A DNA stretch of 64,000 bases. Origin: Eublepharis macularius (Eukaryota > Chordata > Lepidosauria > Squamata > Eublepharidae). Location: NCBI RefSeq assembly GCF_028583425.1, contig NC_072806.1:37060001-37124000 (forward strand). The letters run 5' to 3'. The notes under the pieces are model-generated. The model saw only the letters and a list, made by a program, of their open reading frames with translations, did no database searches and was not told where the DNA came from. Positions 31,265-40,302 of the stretch are shown piece by piece. Position 1 is the stretch's first letter. Each line of letters begins with the position of its first letter. A program made the translations under genes and the position numbers.

Positions 31265-32745
31265 GTGGTGTATATAAACATGTTAAAACCCTTTTTGGGA
31301 AGAGAAGAGGTACTGACTATAATTGGCCAAGACTTAGAGGAGGAAGGGACTGAGGAGGACCCCCCTGATGTGTTAGCATACTTTAACCAATCTGACCAGT
31401 GGGAGGAGTTGGTGTGGCCGACACATGTGTCCCTCTGGGAGAGAGAGAACCTCTTGACAGTCTTGCACAGGTATGAGGATCACGGGCCTATTCGGTGTCC
31501 TCCTTACCATGCCAGTGGTCAAGTGCTAGCCAACATATGGCAGGAAGTAGATGAAATGCTCAGGCTGGAAGTAATCCAACCCTCCTCTAGCCCATGGGCC
31601 GCACCTGTGGTGTTGGTGGCTAAGCCTGACAAGGTTTTGCATGCACTATCGGAAATTGAATAGCATTACAAAGTTGGATGCCTACCCTATGCCTAGAGTG
31701 GACACCCTACTAAATGTGCTGGGTACAGCAAACGTGATTTCCACCATTGACTTGTGCAAAGGGTACTGGCAAATGGAACTTGAACCTGAGGCCAGACCAA
31801 AATCAGCCTTTAGGACACCGGATGGGCTATATGAGTTCAATGTCCTTCCATTTGGGCTTTAAAATGCTCCTGTGTTCTTCCAAAGGCTGATCAATAACTT
31901 GCTGTCTGGTATGTCTGCATATGCTGTGGCATACATTGACGATATTGCCATCTTTAGTCAGGACTGGCAATCCCACCTAGAACACCTGGAAAGTGTTCTG
32001 AAGGCCCTTAAGAAAGCTGGGCTTACGGTAAAACTGAAAAAATGTCAATTTGGACTGTCTGAGGTCGTGTACCTAGGACATCGGGTAGGGAGTGGGACAA
32101 TAGCCCCCCTTTGGGACAAAGTAGAGGCCATCCAAGATTGGGAACCACCTAAGACTAAGCATCAAGTGAGAGCGTTTCTGGGACTCAATGGATACTACAG
32201 AAGATTTGTTCCTAACTTTGGGGCTGTTGCAGAACCACTTTCTTCGCTCACCAGAAAGCGACTGCCGGACAAAGTAAAGTGGACACCAGCCTGTCAGACT
32301 GCATTTTAGGGGTTGAAGCAGGCATTAGTGTCTATGCCAGTCTTAAGAGCCCCAGATTTCTCTAAAAGATTCTTCATAGCTACAGATGCATCTGACCAAG
32401 GAATTGGTGGAGTGCTGGTACAAGACTGGGAAGGGACTAAACACCCGGTAGCCTACCTTAGCCGAAAACTCATCCCCAGGGAAAGGAACCTACCATCGGT
32501 CCAGAAAGAATGCCTTTCAATTGTGTGGGCTTTGGACAAACTGAAACCTTATGTCTGGGGCCAAGAGTTTACTTTGTTAACTGACCACTCTTCTCTCCAG
32601 TGGCTACAAACGATGAAGAACACCAACTCAAAGCTACAACGTTGATCCTGGAAAATCCAGGAATTTGACATGAAGGTGAAACACATCCCAGGACAGGACA
32701 ACGTAGTGGCTGACTCCCTATCCAGGAAGGATGACAGACGCTGAA
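31265..32745 (+). pseudogene. pol: Copy D reverse transcriptase and RNase H
   Basis: RT starts in the frame of the integrase tail (LRLEVIQPSSSPWAAPVVLV) and shifts frame near 31,640 (HYRKLNSITKLDAYPMPRVD, ISTIDLCKGYWQMEL, VLPFGL). The catalytic box is YIDDIAIFSQ at about 31,930-31,960. RNase H begins at FIATDASDQGIGGVLV (32,360) and ends with HIPGQDNVVADSLSRKDD. Three single-base stops (31,860 TAA, 32,307 TAG, 32,643 TGA) interrupt an otherwise common frame. The two terminal ones fit C-to-T or G-to-A decay. RNase H is followed by the LTR, not by integrase. Confidence 0.88.
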
Positions 32746-32907
32746 GAGACTATATCCTATTGAGTAATGATATTGTTAGGTTCCGTAGGTTATATGTTTG
32801 TTTTGATGTTGACACACGGGTTAATGATTTGGCAGACATGATACCCACTTTTGGGGAGATTCGGCTCCAGTCCCCCTTCTATGGAAGAGGGGTCCTCCTC
32901 ATCGAAT

Positions 32908-32922
32908 CTGAGGATGGGGAGG
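32908..32922 (+). other. Polypurine tract of copy D
   Basis: TGAGGATGGGGAGG lies directly before the LTR start TGTAACG. It is the expected plus-strand primer. Confidence 0.75.
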
Positions 32923-33807
32923 TGTAACGAAATGGTTACCAAGGGTGAAATAAGTGCTGGTTGCAGTTAATCTGTCTTAAAGGGGAAAAAATGTTCCCCA
33001 TGAGGTTTAATGGGCTGTAGTGCCGGGGGGGCCTACAGGAGTCTTGGTATGGGACGCCCTTCTTCCTGGACTACAGTTCCCAGCTGCCCCAAGCCAAGAA
33101 AGTGCGGGAAAAATAAGGGGTGGAGCAGCCTCCACAGAAATACCCAGCCCATCCTGAGGGGAAGTCAGTTGCCTTCTTGGTTGAAGAAGGAGAGGCTCCT
33201 GCTGGTGGGTGAAACCCGGGTGCCTAGGCCCTAAATGTGGAGGACCTGGGTGGCAGCAGAAAGGAAAGAAAGGGTGAACCTTCCCTGAGACCACCAACCC
33301 CTTAAGGTAGAGTAGGGAACAGTGTGCTAGGGAAAGCAGACGGCGGTTCTCTTCTGTTTAATTTTCTGCCCTAGGGGTTCTGAAAAGAGGGGTCTATACC
33401 TAAGTGTTGTGCCTTTACCTGCTTTGTGTGCAAGTGCTCTGTATATAGTTAAATTATACTTTTTGAATATAAAGAACCTTGTGGTGCTCTGACTACATAA
33501 CCTCCCCCACTTGGCACGGTACAAGAAAGGAGGGAGCCCGGGAGAAAATAATAAGGCTAGACCTTGGTGGGTTGCCAATTCTCCAGGGCCCAACCAAAGA
33601 TTGGGAAATTCACTTCCCAGTATGGAAATTCAGCTGGAGGGGTCTCACTGCCCCTCAGTCAGGTGGTATACAAATCAGTGAGTGGTGGCAGTGACGGAGA
33701 GTGTGAGCCACGCCCACCAGGGACGGTGGGAGGCGGATAGTGGGGCTAGTAGGCCATTGACGGCGGCTCAGTTGCCCAGACTGAGAGCCAGCACCCGTTC
33801 CGCCACA
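32923..33807 (+). mobile_element. 3' LTR of copy D
   Basis: 885 bp from TGTAACGAAATGG to CCGCCACA, with TG...CA ends and AGGAC outside. A possible polyadenylation-type AT-rich stretch (GAATATAAAGAACC) lies at about 33,464. Its first 14 bases match the left remnant at 29,331. Confidence 0.8.
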
Positions 33808-33812
33808 AGGAC

Positions 33813-35284
33813 ACACGAGAATTTTCCAACTTTGACACATGCAAATCCATATCCTTTAAAAAAAAAATCTGGGTTTCTGCACACATGGACCAAAGCTGCA
33901 AATTTCGTTAGTTGCTCTGTTCATACAAAATGGCAACTACAGGTCTCATGAGGATCTCGCGTACACATGCTTGAACACATGAAGCTGTCTTATATGGAGC
34001 CTTGGTCTCTCAAGGTCCCTGTTGTCTATTCACACTAGCAGCGGCTATCCAGAGACTCAGGTTGACCCTTTCACTAACCCTTTTGTTGGAAGAGGAGGAC
34101 TCAGTACGGTCCCTTTCCTCAGGTTTCAGAGGAGAACAAACTAAAGAGTTAGAAAGACAGAGAGGTTAGGGCATTCTGTTTACAGTCTACTGCTCTGACT
34201 ATCCCTTTGATATGTAGATTGCTATTCTCAGAACTTCCTCCTTGTGACATCCTCCTTCTCACTCTTCTCTTCCTAGCTTTGTTCCAGGCACCATCTCTCC
34301 TTCTTCTCCCTCCATCTTGCAACCATGGATGTACAACTTATCCTAGCATCCATGCGCATCTTTAGACTAGATAAGTAGATAGGATCTGCCTCTCCTCCTT
34401 TCCTATCAGAGTATGGAGTTCCTAGAACAAAGAACTCTTATTTCCTTTCTAAGTATAAGCAAGTGTATGCTTTGTTATTTTCTCTCTTGCACACACACCA
34501 ACCAGCAGAACCAGCTCACAATCACCTATGATCACACTTCCACTGCTAAATGATAGACTCTGCTAACGGCCCAATCATGGAATCTTTTAACTGGGTTTCT
34601 GAGGCTAACATACAATTTATTTATCATCTTTTAACTGGAGATGCCACCGACTGAACCTGGGCCCTTCCGCATGCACGGAGCTACAGCCCCTCCCCTACAG
34701 TGATCTCTCCTTACATGAGGTTGGATCTCCAAAATCATAATGACTGAACAGGGATCCTAATGTACATATATGTAAAAACACGCACATGACCATTAAGGTG
34801 CACCGCCTGCCATATCCTATGTTGGTGGAGCTAATTTTGAACTATTGGTAACAGATGGTAGGATATTCTACAGTCTGTATTTCTCTCATGTATCTTTAAA
34901 CTAAACAATAAAGATGTGTTTGGCTTTTCTAACAGTGCAGGAGAGGTTATTGCAGAGCAAACAAATACAACAGATGGAGCAATGACTTCAGCACTGTGTA
35001 AGAAGGTGCTGCTGTACAGGCAACAATCCTTGCTATGAGAAATAGTGTGTTTTACCAGCATGTCCCTATTTTCCTCTGTGGAATGTTGGAGGACATGTAA
35101 GACTCTAATTCCAGGAGTCTGCCTGTAGAGCCAACATGTTAATATTAGAGCTCAGAAAGCTAAATTGTGGATTGTAGCTCCGTGGTTGGCTTCTTGGTTT
35201 TCCAAGCGGGATGACATCCCTCTACTATGCGTAGTCTAAAATGCAGCATCATCTGTGAAGATATGCACGTTTAGAGAGTGATGT
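33813..35284. other. No gene recognised
   Basis: About 1.5 kb of non-coding sequence without an identified repeat or gene. Confidence 0.4.
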
Positions 35285-35425
35285 AGTGGAGTGTGGTGTA
35301 GTGGTTAGAGTGTCATGTTAGGATCTGAGAGCACCAGGTTCAAATCCCCACTCCATGATGGAAACTTACTGGGTGACCTTGGGGTAATTATGTAGACATA
35401 CCCCACAGTGTGGTTGTTGTGGGGA
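35285..35425 (+). repeat. tRNA-derived SINE
   Basis: GGTGTAGTGGTTAGAGTGTC is the A-box region and CCAGGTTCAAATCCCC the B box (GGTTCAAATCC). The tail GGGTGACCTTGGGGTAATTA then follows. These are the pol III promoter elements of the standard squamate tRNA SINE. Confidence 0.85.
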
Positions 35426-35876
35426 TAAGTTTTCCTTTGGGTCTATATTGTCTCTCTGGGGCCAGGCCTTTTGCTGCCCACTTGCTTTTTTCTTTCTCTG
35501 AGCTCTTTGTCTCTTGCACTTTCTCCCGTTACTTTCTCAGTCCTTCTTTCGTAGGAAATATTTCTGTTTCTTCTCTTCAACTCACTTATCTATTTTTGCC
35601 TTCTACCCTCCTTCTACGGTAAGTGCGTATGCCATGTTTGGCTATCCTAGTGGCTTTGCATGCTTGATTTTGTGTGTGTGAACTTGGCCTCGTTTTTGCT
35701 GCATCCGGTGCCATCCTTCCTTATCAGGCACCTGCAGTGCTGAACTTGTGCATCACTACATTTGGATCACCACCAGTGATACCACCAGAATAGCAGAGAA
35801 AGACCTCTCATGTACCACCTCTTTGGGATAGGTCACACGGGTCTCATTTCATATTCATATTCACACATTAGAGACC
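35426..35876. other. No recognisable feature
   Basis: T-rich non-coding sequence after the SINE. Confidence 0.4.
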
Positions 35877-36134
35877 CATTAAGGAAATACATCCAAAGGA
35901 GTTAGCTGTGTTAGTCTGTAGTAGCAAAATAGTAAAGAGTGTCCAGTAGCACATATAAGACTAACCAACTTTACTGTAGCATAAGCATCTGACTAAGAGA
36001 GCTGTGGTTCTCAAAAGCTTATGCTACAATAAAGTTGCATCTGAAGAAGAGAGCTGTGGTTCTCAAAAGCTTATGCTACAGTAAAGTTGGTTAGTCTTAA
36101 AGGTGCTACTGGACTCTTTACATTAAGAAAAACC
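35877..36134. mobile_element. PLE-derived inverted dimer with imperfect 14-bp duplication
   Basis: Flanks CATTAAGGAAATAC and CATTAAGAAAAACC (11 of 14 match) enclose a ~230-bp fold-back with the extended terminus at the left (ATCCAAAGGAGTTAGCTGTG). It includes an internal repeat of GAGAGCTGTGGTTCTCAAAAG, so the centre is rearranged. The hammerhead core is damaged (CTGAAGA present, GAAA changed to AAAA). Confidence 0.8.
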
Positions 36135-36257
36135 ATACCAACAGTGCCTAATGGAAATCTGGGCTCATTTGTTTAGTATATGGTGGGAAACTACCTATTC
36201 TAGGTTGGTTGTTGGGGGTTTTCCGGGCTGTATTGCCGTGGTCTTGGCATTGTAGTT

Positions 36258-36298
36258 CCTGACGTTTCGCCAGCAGCTGTGGCTGGCATCTTCAGAGG
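36258..36298 (-). ncRNA. Hammerhead ribozyme motif of the PLE left arm
   Basis: Exact mirror of the right-arm motif on the minus strand: CTGAAGA (36,295-36,289), stem II, GAAACGTC (down to 36,261). The two motifs point outward from the palindrome centre. Confidence 0.75.
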
Positions 36299-37064
36299 TG
36301 TAGCACCAAAAGACAGAGATCTCTCAGTGTCACAGTGTGGAAAAGATGTAGGTCATTTGTATCTACTCAGGAGGGGTGGGGTTGAGCTGAGTCATTCTGT
36401 AAGAGTTTCCCAGGGTGTGGAATGCTAATGGCGGGAGGCTTCACTGTAACCTGAGGAGGTTCTTTTGCATATGGATTGGTGCTTGATGTGCTAATCTTCT
36501 CTGCAGGGCTATTGTCGGGTGTGGAGTGTTTTGTTGGCCTGGTGTTTTTCAGAACTGGAGCCCATGCTCTGTTCATTCTTAAGGTTTCTTCTTTCCTGTT
36601 GAAGTTTTGCTTATGCTTGTGAATTTCAATGGCTTCCCTGTGCAGTCTGACAAAGTAGTTGGAAGTGTTGTCCAGTATTTTGGGGTACTGGACAACACTT
36701 CCAACTACTTTGTCAGACTGCACAGGGAAGCCATTGAAATTCACAAGCATAAGCAAAACTTCAACAGGAAAGAAGAAACCTTAAGAATGAACAGAGCATG
36801 GGCTCCAGTTCTGAAAAACACCAGGCCAACAAAACACTCCACACCCGACAATAGCCCTGCAGAGAAGATTAGCACATCAAGCACCAATCCATATGCAAAA
36901 GAACCTCCTCAGGTTACAGTGAAGCCTCCCGCCATTAGCATTCCACACCCTGGGAAACTCTTACAGAATGACTCAGCTCAACCCCACCCCTCCTGAGTAG
37001 ATACAAATGACCTACATCTTTTCCACACTGTGACACTGAGAGATCTCTGTCTTTTGGTGCTACA

Positions 37065-37105
37065 CCTCTGAAGATGCCAGCCACAGCTGCTGGCGAAACG
37101 TCAGG
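37065..37105 (+). ncRNA. Hammerhead ribozyme motif of the PLE right arm
   Basis: Core CTGAAGA (37,068-37,074; fits CUGANGA), stem II GCCAGC/GCTGGC (37,076-37,081; 37,089-37,094) with loop CACAGCT, then GAAA (37,095-37,098) and a minimal stem III ACGT ending in the cleavage triplet GTC (cut after 37,102). CCT before the core pairs with AGG after the cut as stem I. Very short stem III is a known feature of PLE hammerheads, which may need a dimer. Activity is inferred from the motif only. Confidence 0.75.
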
Positions 37106-37201
37106 AACTACAATGCCAAGACCACGGCAATACAGCCCGGAAAACCCCCAACAACCATCGTTCTCCGGCCGTGAAAGCCTTCGACAATATACCTATTCTA
37201 G

Positions 37202-37821
37202 CTTATGGAATGTGTGCAGGTCACCGTTCCCATCATGTCTTACATTTTCCTTGTGGTATTTTTGTTAAGCTTTGCCTTAGTAACGGTTCCTTTGATGCTA
37301 TAGGTAATTTTTGACTAAACCTCCTGTTAGATCTTAAGTTGAGAGAACAATATACTCCTCCTTAGTGAATGGTAAAATGTACTGTTGATTGGTCTTGTTG
37401 CTGCTCTGTGCTTATTGTATTGTGGCTGTTGGTGGTTGCTTTCATTATTATTCCTGTATATGTCTATCTTGAGTTAATAAACATTTTTATACCAGAAGCT
37501 CAAGAGTTGCCACAGTGGTTCTTTTGAAGTTGTTCTGAAGACTTTAATTCCCCAATAGAAAGTTGTAACTTGAGAAAGTTATGAGATCCTTCCTCTGTAA
37601 GTGGTGTTTTACCTCCGATAACTAGGGACAGCCTTTTCACTGGACCCTGGTATACAAAATAAAGGTTCTGGTATAAACATTAGCCTGGTAGGGGTGTGCT
37701 GTATTGCACTTAGGATGCACTCAGAGGGATGCCCCTAGAGACCAGAGGAAAAACTTGGATAGCCATTTGGGAAATAGGACTATATGACACAACAGTCTCA
37801 TTTGATGTAAAGCATAATGTT
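37202..37821. other. No recognisable feature
   Basis: Non-coding flank of Gypsy copy B; ends with ATAGG, the left half of its duplication. Confidence 0.4.
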
Positions 37822-37826
37822 ATAGG

Positions 37827-38244
37827 TGTCATGTTCTGACTATGTTTCTTGTGTGTTCAAGCCAAAGAGACTCCATTTTAATCCTGTCAGTGTTTTAAGT
37901 GCTTCTTTTGCAGGTGGCAAGCAGTTCCGCAGAAGTTATCTTAGAGAAGAGAGATGTTATGACTACAACCTTTCCAGTCTTGGGAAACTTTCACTTTCTC
38001 AGCCTAGAGCCGTTTGTTTTGAGAACTGTGGGGGGAGGATGGAGCCTGCAGGGGTTTGCTATTCTGTACCTTAGCCTTTGCCTATCATTCGTAACAATAC
38101 TCGTGTATCAGCCAAGATCTTAGTATCTTGGATAGTGGACTATAATGGTTGTTTATATTCAGTAAATCTTTTGAAATCAATGGATCCTTGTCTCATTGCA
38201 AAAGGTAGTCTGGACTGCAGCTTTTAGCAAGCCACTGTCTGACA
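37827..38244 (+). mobile_element. 5' LTR of copy B
   Basis: 418 bp, TGTCATGTTCTGAC...CTGTCTGACA. Differs from the 3' LTR (43,758) at about five sites by eye. ATTCGTAACAA at 38,087-38,097 is complementary to the primer-binding site, so the transcript probably starts here. No convincing TATA box upstream. Confidence 0.93.
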
Positions 38245-38246
38245 TT

Positions 38247-38257
38247 TTGTTACGAAT
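38247..38257 (+). promoter_or_regulatory. Self-complementary primer-binding site of copy B
   Basis: TTGTTACGAAT two bases after the LTR is the exact complement of ATTCGTAACAA in the LTR (38,087-38,097). It does not start with TGG, unlike tRNA-primed sites. In Tf1, the first 11 bases of the RNA prime reverse transcription from the PBS; this element shows the same arrangement. Confidence 0.75.
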
Positions 38258-38270
38258 CACATCTGTTCCA

Positions 38271-40302
38271 ATGCCTAAGCCAGAGGAGCCGGATACCAAG
38301 GCCGCGTCCAACAGGGACCCTTTGTTTGATCCTTATGCCTCTAATTCGGAAGGACTGGAACCTGCAAATCAACCTGTTCCGGGGGGAACGGTGTCAAGCC
38401 GAACTTTAGCAGTGGATGCTGGAATTTCAGCAATCACAGGACTAACGAAAGGAATCCTGGCAGGCATATCTGAGGAAGGAGAGGGCACCGGGGCCACTGG
38501 AATGGGAGAGATTCGGACGTGGCCCCGAGCTGCAGCTTCCTGTACGGAATATATAGAGACTACACAATTTCCAACCAAGCAGCCCCAGGATGCATCTGAG
38601 GAGAACGGAAACATCACAGCTCCAAGACATGTACGGATATTGGAGGAGAGAATCAGTAGCATGGAGGAGAGTTTAGCACATGCGGTTCATTTGTTGTCGG
38701 TGTTGGTCGTAAAAGTCTCAGGAGAGGAGCCTTCGCAAGGAGAGAGTACCAGAGCTTCGATCACTCGAGGGGTGGCAGCTCTCCAAAGGATTTTACCGGG
38801 AATATGCCCGGACCCAATTCCTCAGGAAGAGCAACCAGTCTTGCCGGCTGATGATCAGCAAGAACCAGTGATACCACCACCGGAGCAACCACAGGATCTC
38901 CAGGATGAGACGCCAGAAAGGCCCCTTCCAGAAGGTCCACCGAGAGATGAAGGAGGAGGAGGTCAGCCAGATCAACCTCCTCTCCAGCCGCAAGAGCCAC
39001 CAATCCTTCCAGGAGAACAACCTATACAACCAGAGGAGATTCCTCCGGGCCTCCCTCCGCCTCTCCAACCTCTTCAACCACAAGAACAGCCACCCCTTCA
39101 ACCTCTCCCGCGAGGTCCAGCGCCGGGGCAAGTACTGCAGGGTCCTCCACCTTTGCGACCACAAGGCCCCCCTGCACTTCCACGAGGTCCTCCAGGCCCG
39201 AGGCTGCAAGGACAACCACCGAGGCCACAAGGTCCTCCACCTCTGAGACCACAGAGGCCCCCACAACCAAGACCCCAACCACTTCCAATGCAACCCATCC
39301 CGCGCAGACCTGATCTACAGCTGAGACAGGGGCCAGCGCCTTTACCGTACTACCCACTTCCGGCACCAGTCGCCAGACCTCAGGAATTACCGATGGGATG
39401 GGTAAAGCTAGAAGCTACGTTTGACGGGGATCCTACGAAGTTGGGATTTTTTCTCGTGCAAGCGCTACAATTGTTCAATCGTTGGGGACATTTATTTGAG
39501 GACGAAGCTAGTCAAATTGAACACCTGGGGTCCAGGTTGCAAGGGAAGGTGGCGGAGTAGTATGTAGCGTTGTATGAATTGGGGCCCCCGGAATTAGACT
39601 CCTTACAGGGATTAGTAGCAGCACTCCGAGCCCAATATGAAGATCCTTTAGAGGAGAGCAGAGCCCGAACGGAGTTACAAACCATTAGACAAGGCAGTAT
39701 GTCGGCCAGAGACTATGTTACTAAATTCCGACAAGTAGCCGCCAAATGTCCAAGGTGTGAGGAATCCACCAAAATAATTTTGTTTAAACAAGGCATGAAT
39801 CCTAAATTGCTGGATCGAGCCCTTATGCAAGATAATCCCCCCCACACTCTTGGGTTGGATTCAATTGGCATGTGAAGTAGAAAATCGCATGCAGGAAGTA
39901 CGGCTCGTAGAGCAACAGCAAGCGACAGGGCACCGGCGGGCTGCAATAATTGTAAGAGGGGGAAGGGGAACAGGTTACGCAGCCAGAGGAGCAAGAGATG
40001 CTAGATGACAACAAGGACTATGCCTACATTGTGGCCAAAGCGGTCACTTCGCGGCACAATGTCCATTCAGGCCTGTGCAAAGAACTCCGTTCCCACCACG
40101 GCGAACAGTCTCTACCACCCCTCCCCCACCATACCGCCCAACACCAACTCCACGAACAGCGAGGGGGCGAGATGCTACCCGAAGAAATCCTCCCGAAAAA
40201 GGATTAGAGCTAGAAGAAATTATGGACCTTGATCCAACCGCCCTAACCAGCGAAGAAGGACCCGAGAGCCCCAACTCGGGAAACGAGATGGATCTGTCGT
40301 AA
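38271..40302 (+). pseudogene. gag: Copy B gag
   Basis: Start chosen at ATG 38,271, just after the LTR and PBS; the frame is open further upstream but that part lies in the LTR. A coiled-coil region around residues 125-150 (ILEERISSMEESLAHAVHLL) precedes a long Pro/Gln-rich stretch (38.9-39.36 kb). The capsid region follows (LEATFDGDPTKLGFFL; GSMSARDYVTKFRQVA), as in sushi-ichi and the related mammalian PEG10/RTL genes. One CCHC zinc knuckle (CLHCGQSGHFAAQC) is at about 40,017-40,058. Damage: TAG 39,558-39,560, a frameshift in the C7 run at 39,837-39,843, and TGA 40,003-40,005. It ends at TAA 40,300-40,302 after a slippery site. Confidence 0.85.
40278..40284 (+). promoter_or_regulatory. -1 frameshift slippery site GGGAAAC
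   Basis: G GGA AAC in the gag frame, 15 bases before the gag stop; pol is open in the -1 frame from here (GGG AAA CGA GAT ...). The same heptamer is the known slippery site of PEG10. GATCTG (40,291-40,296) can pair with CAGATC (40,317-40,322), and GGACCC in its loop (40,305-40,310) with GGGTCC (40,359-40,364), a possible H-type pseudoknot six bases downstream of the heptamer. Confidence 0.75.

Larger units (their letters stand above)
29326..33812 (+). mobile_element. Gypsy-related element with integrase before RT (Gmr1-like), copy D
   Basis: Direct repeats AGGAC at 29,326-29,330 and 33,808-33,812 bound a 4477-bp element. Its left end keeps only the first 14 bases of the LTR (TGTAACGAAATGGT). 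The right end is an intact 885-bp LTR beginning with the same bases at 32,923. Inside, integrase (29.96-31.3 kb) precedes RT and RNase H (31.4-32.74 kb), after which PPT and LTR follow at once. Most of the 5' LTR, gag and protease are missing; a PLE 3' fragment occupies the gap. Frameshifts and stops make it inactive. Confidence 0.85.
36192..37201. mobile_element. Large PLE palindrome (inverted dimer) with 12-bp target duplication
   Basis: Two arms of about 471 bp (36,207-36,677 and 36,686-37,156) are inverted copies with an 8-base spacer TTTTGGGG. Both encode the same 129-residue frame on opposite strands except for four residues at the centre. The right arm extends 33 bases further (ATCGTTCTCCGGCCGTGAAAG...). 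TACCTATTCTAG occurs at both outer sides (36,192-36,203; 37,190-37,201). The translated part (DNTSNYFVRLHREAIEIHKH) matches the C-terminal region of Penelope-like proteins after the GIY-YIG domain. It is a second PLE type, different from the 62-kb one. Very similar arms mean recent origin, gene conversion or an assembly effect. Confidence 0.85.

Noticed and set aside
35285..35425. A tRNA gene
   Set aside because: A- and B-box sequences are present, but there is no cloverleaf with acceptor stem, and the L2-type tail follows; it is a tRNA-derived SINE.
38793..39366. Long minus-strand frames opposite the gag of copy B
   Set aside because: They are antisense shadows of the Pro/Gln-rich gag coding sequence, giving Leu/Val- or Gly/Trp-rich products.
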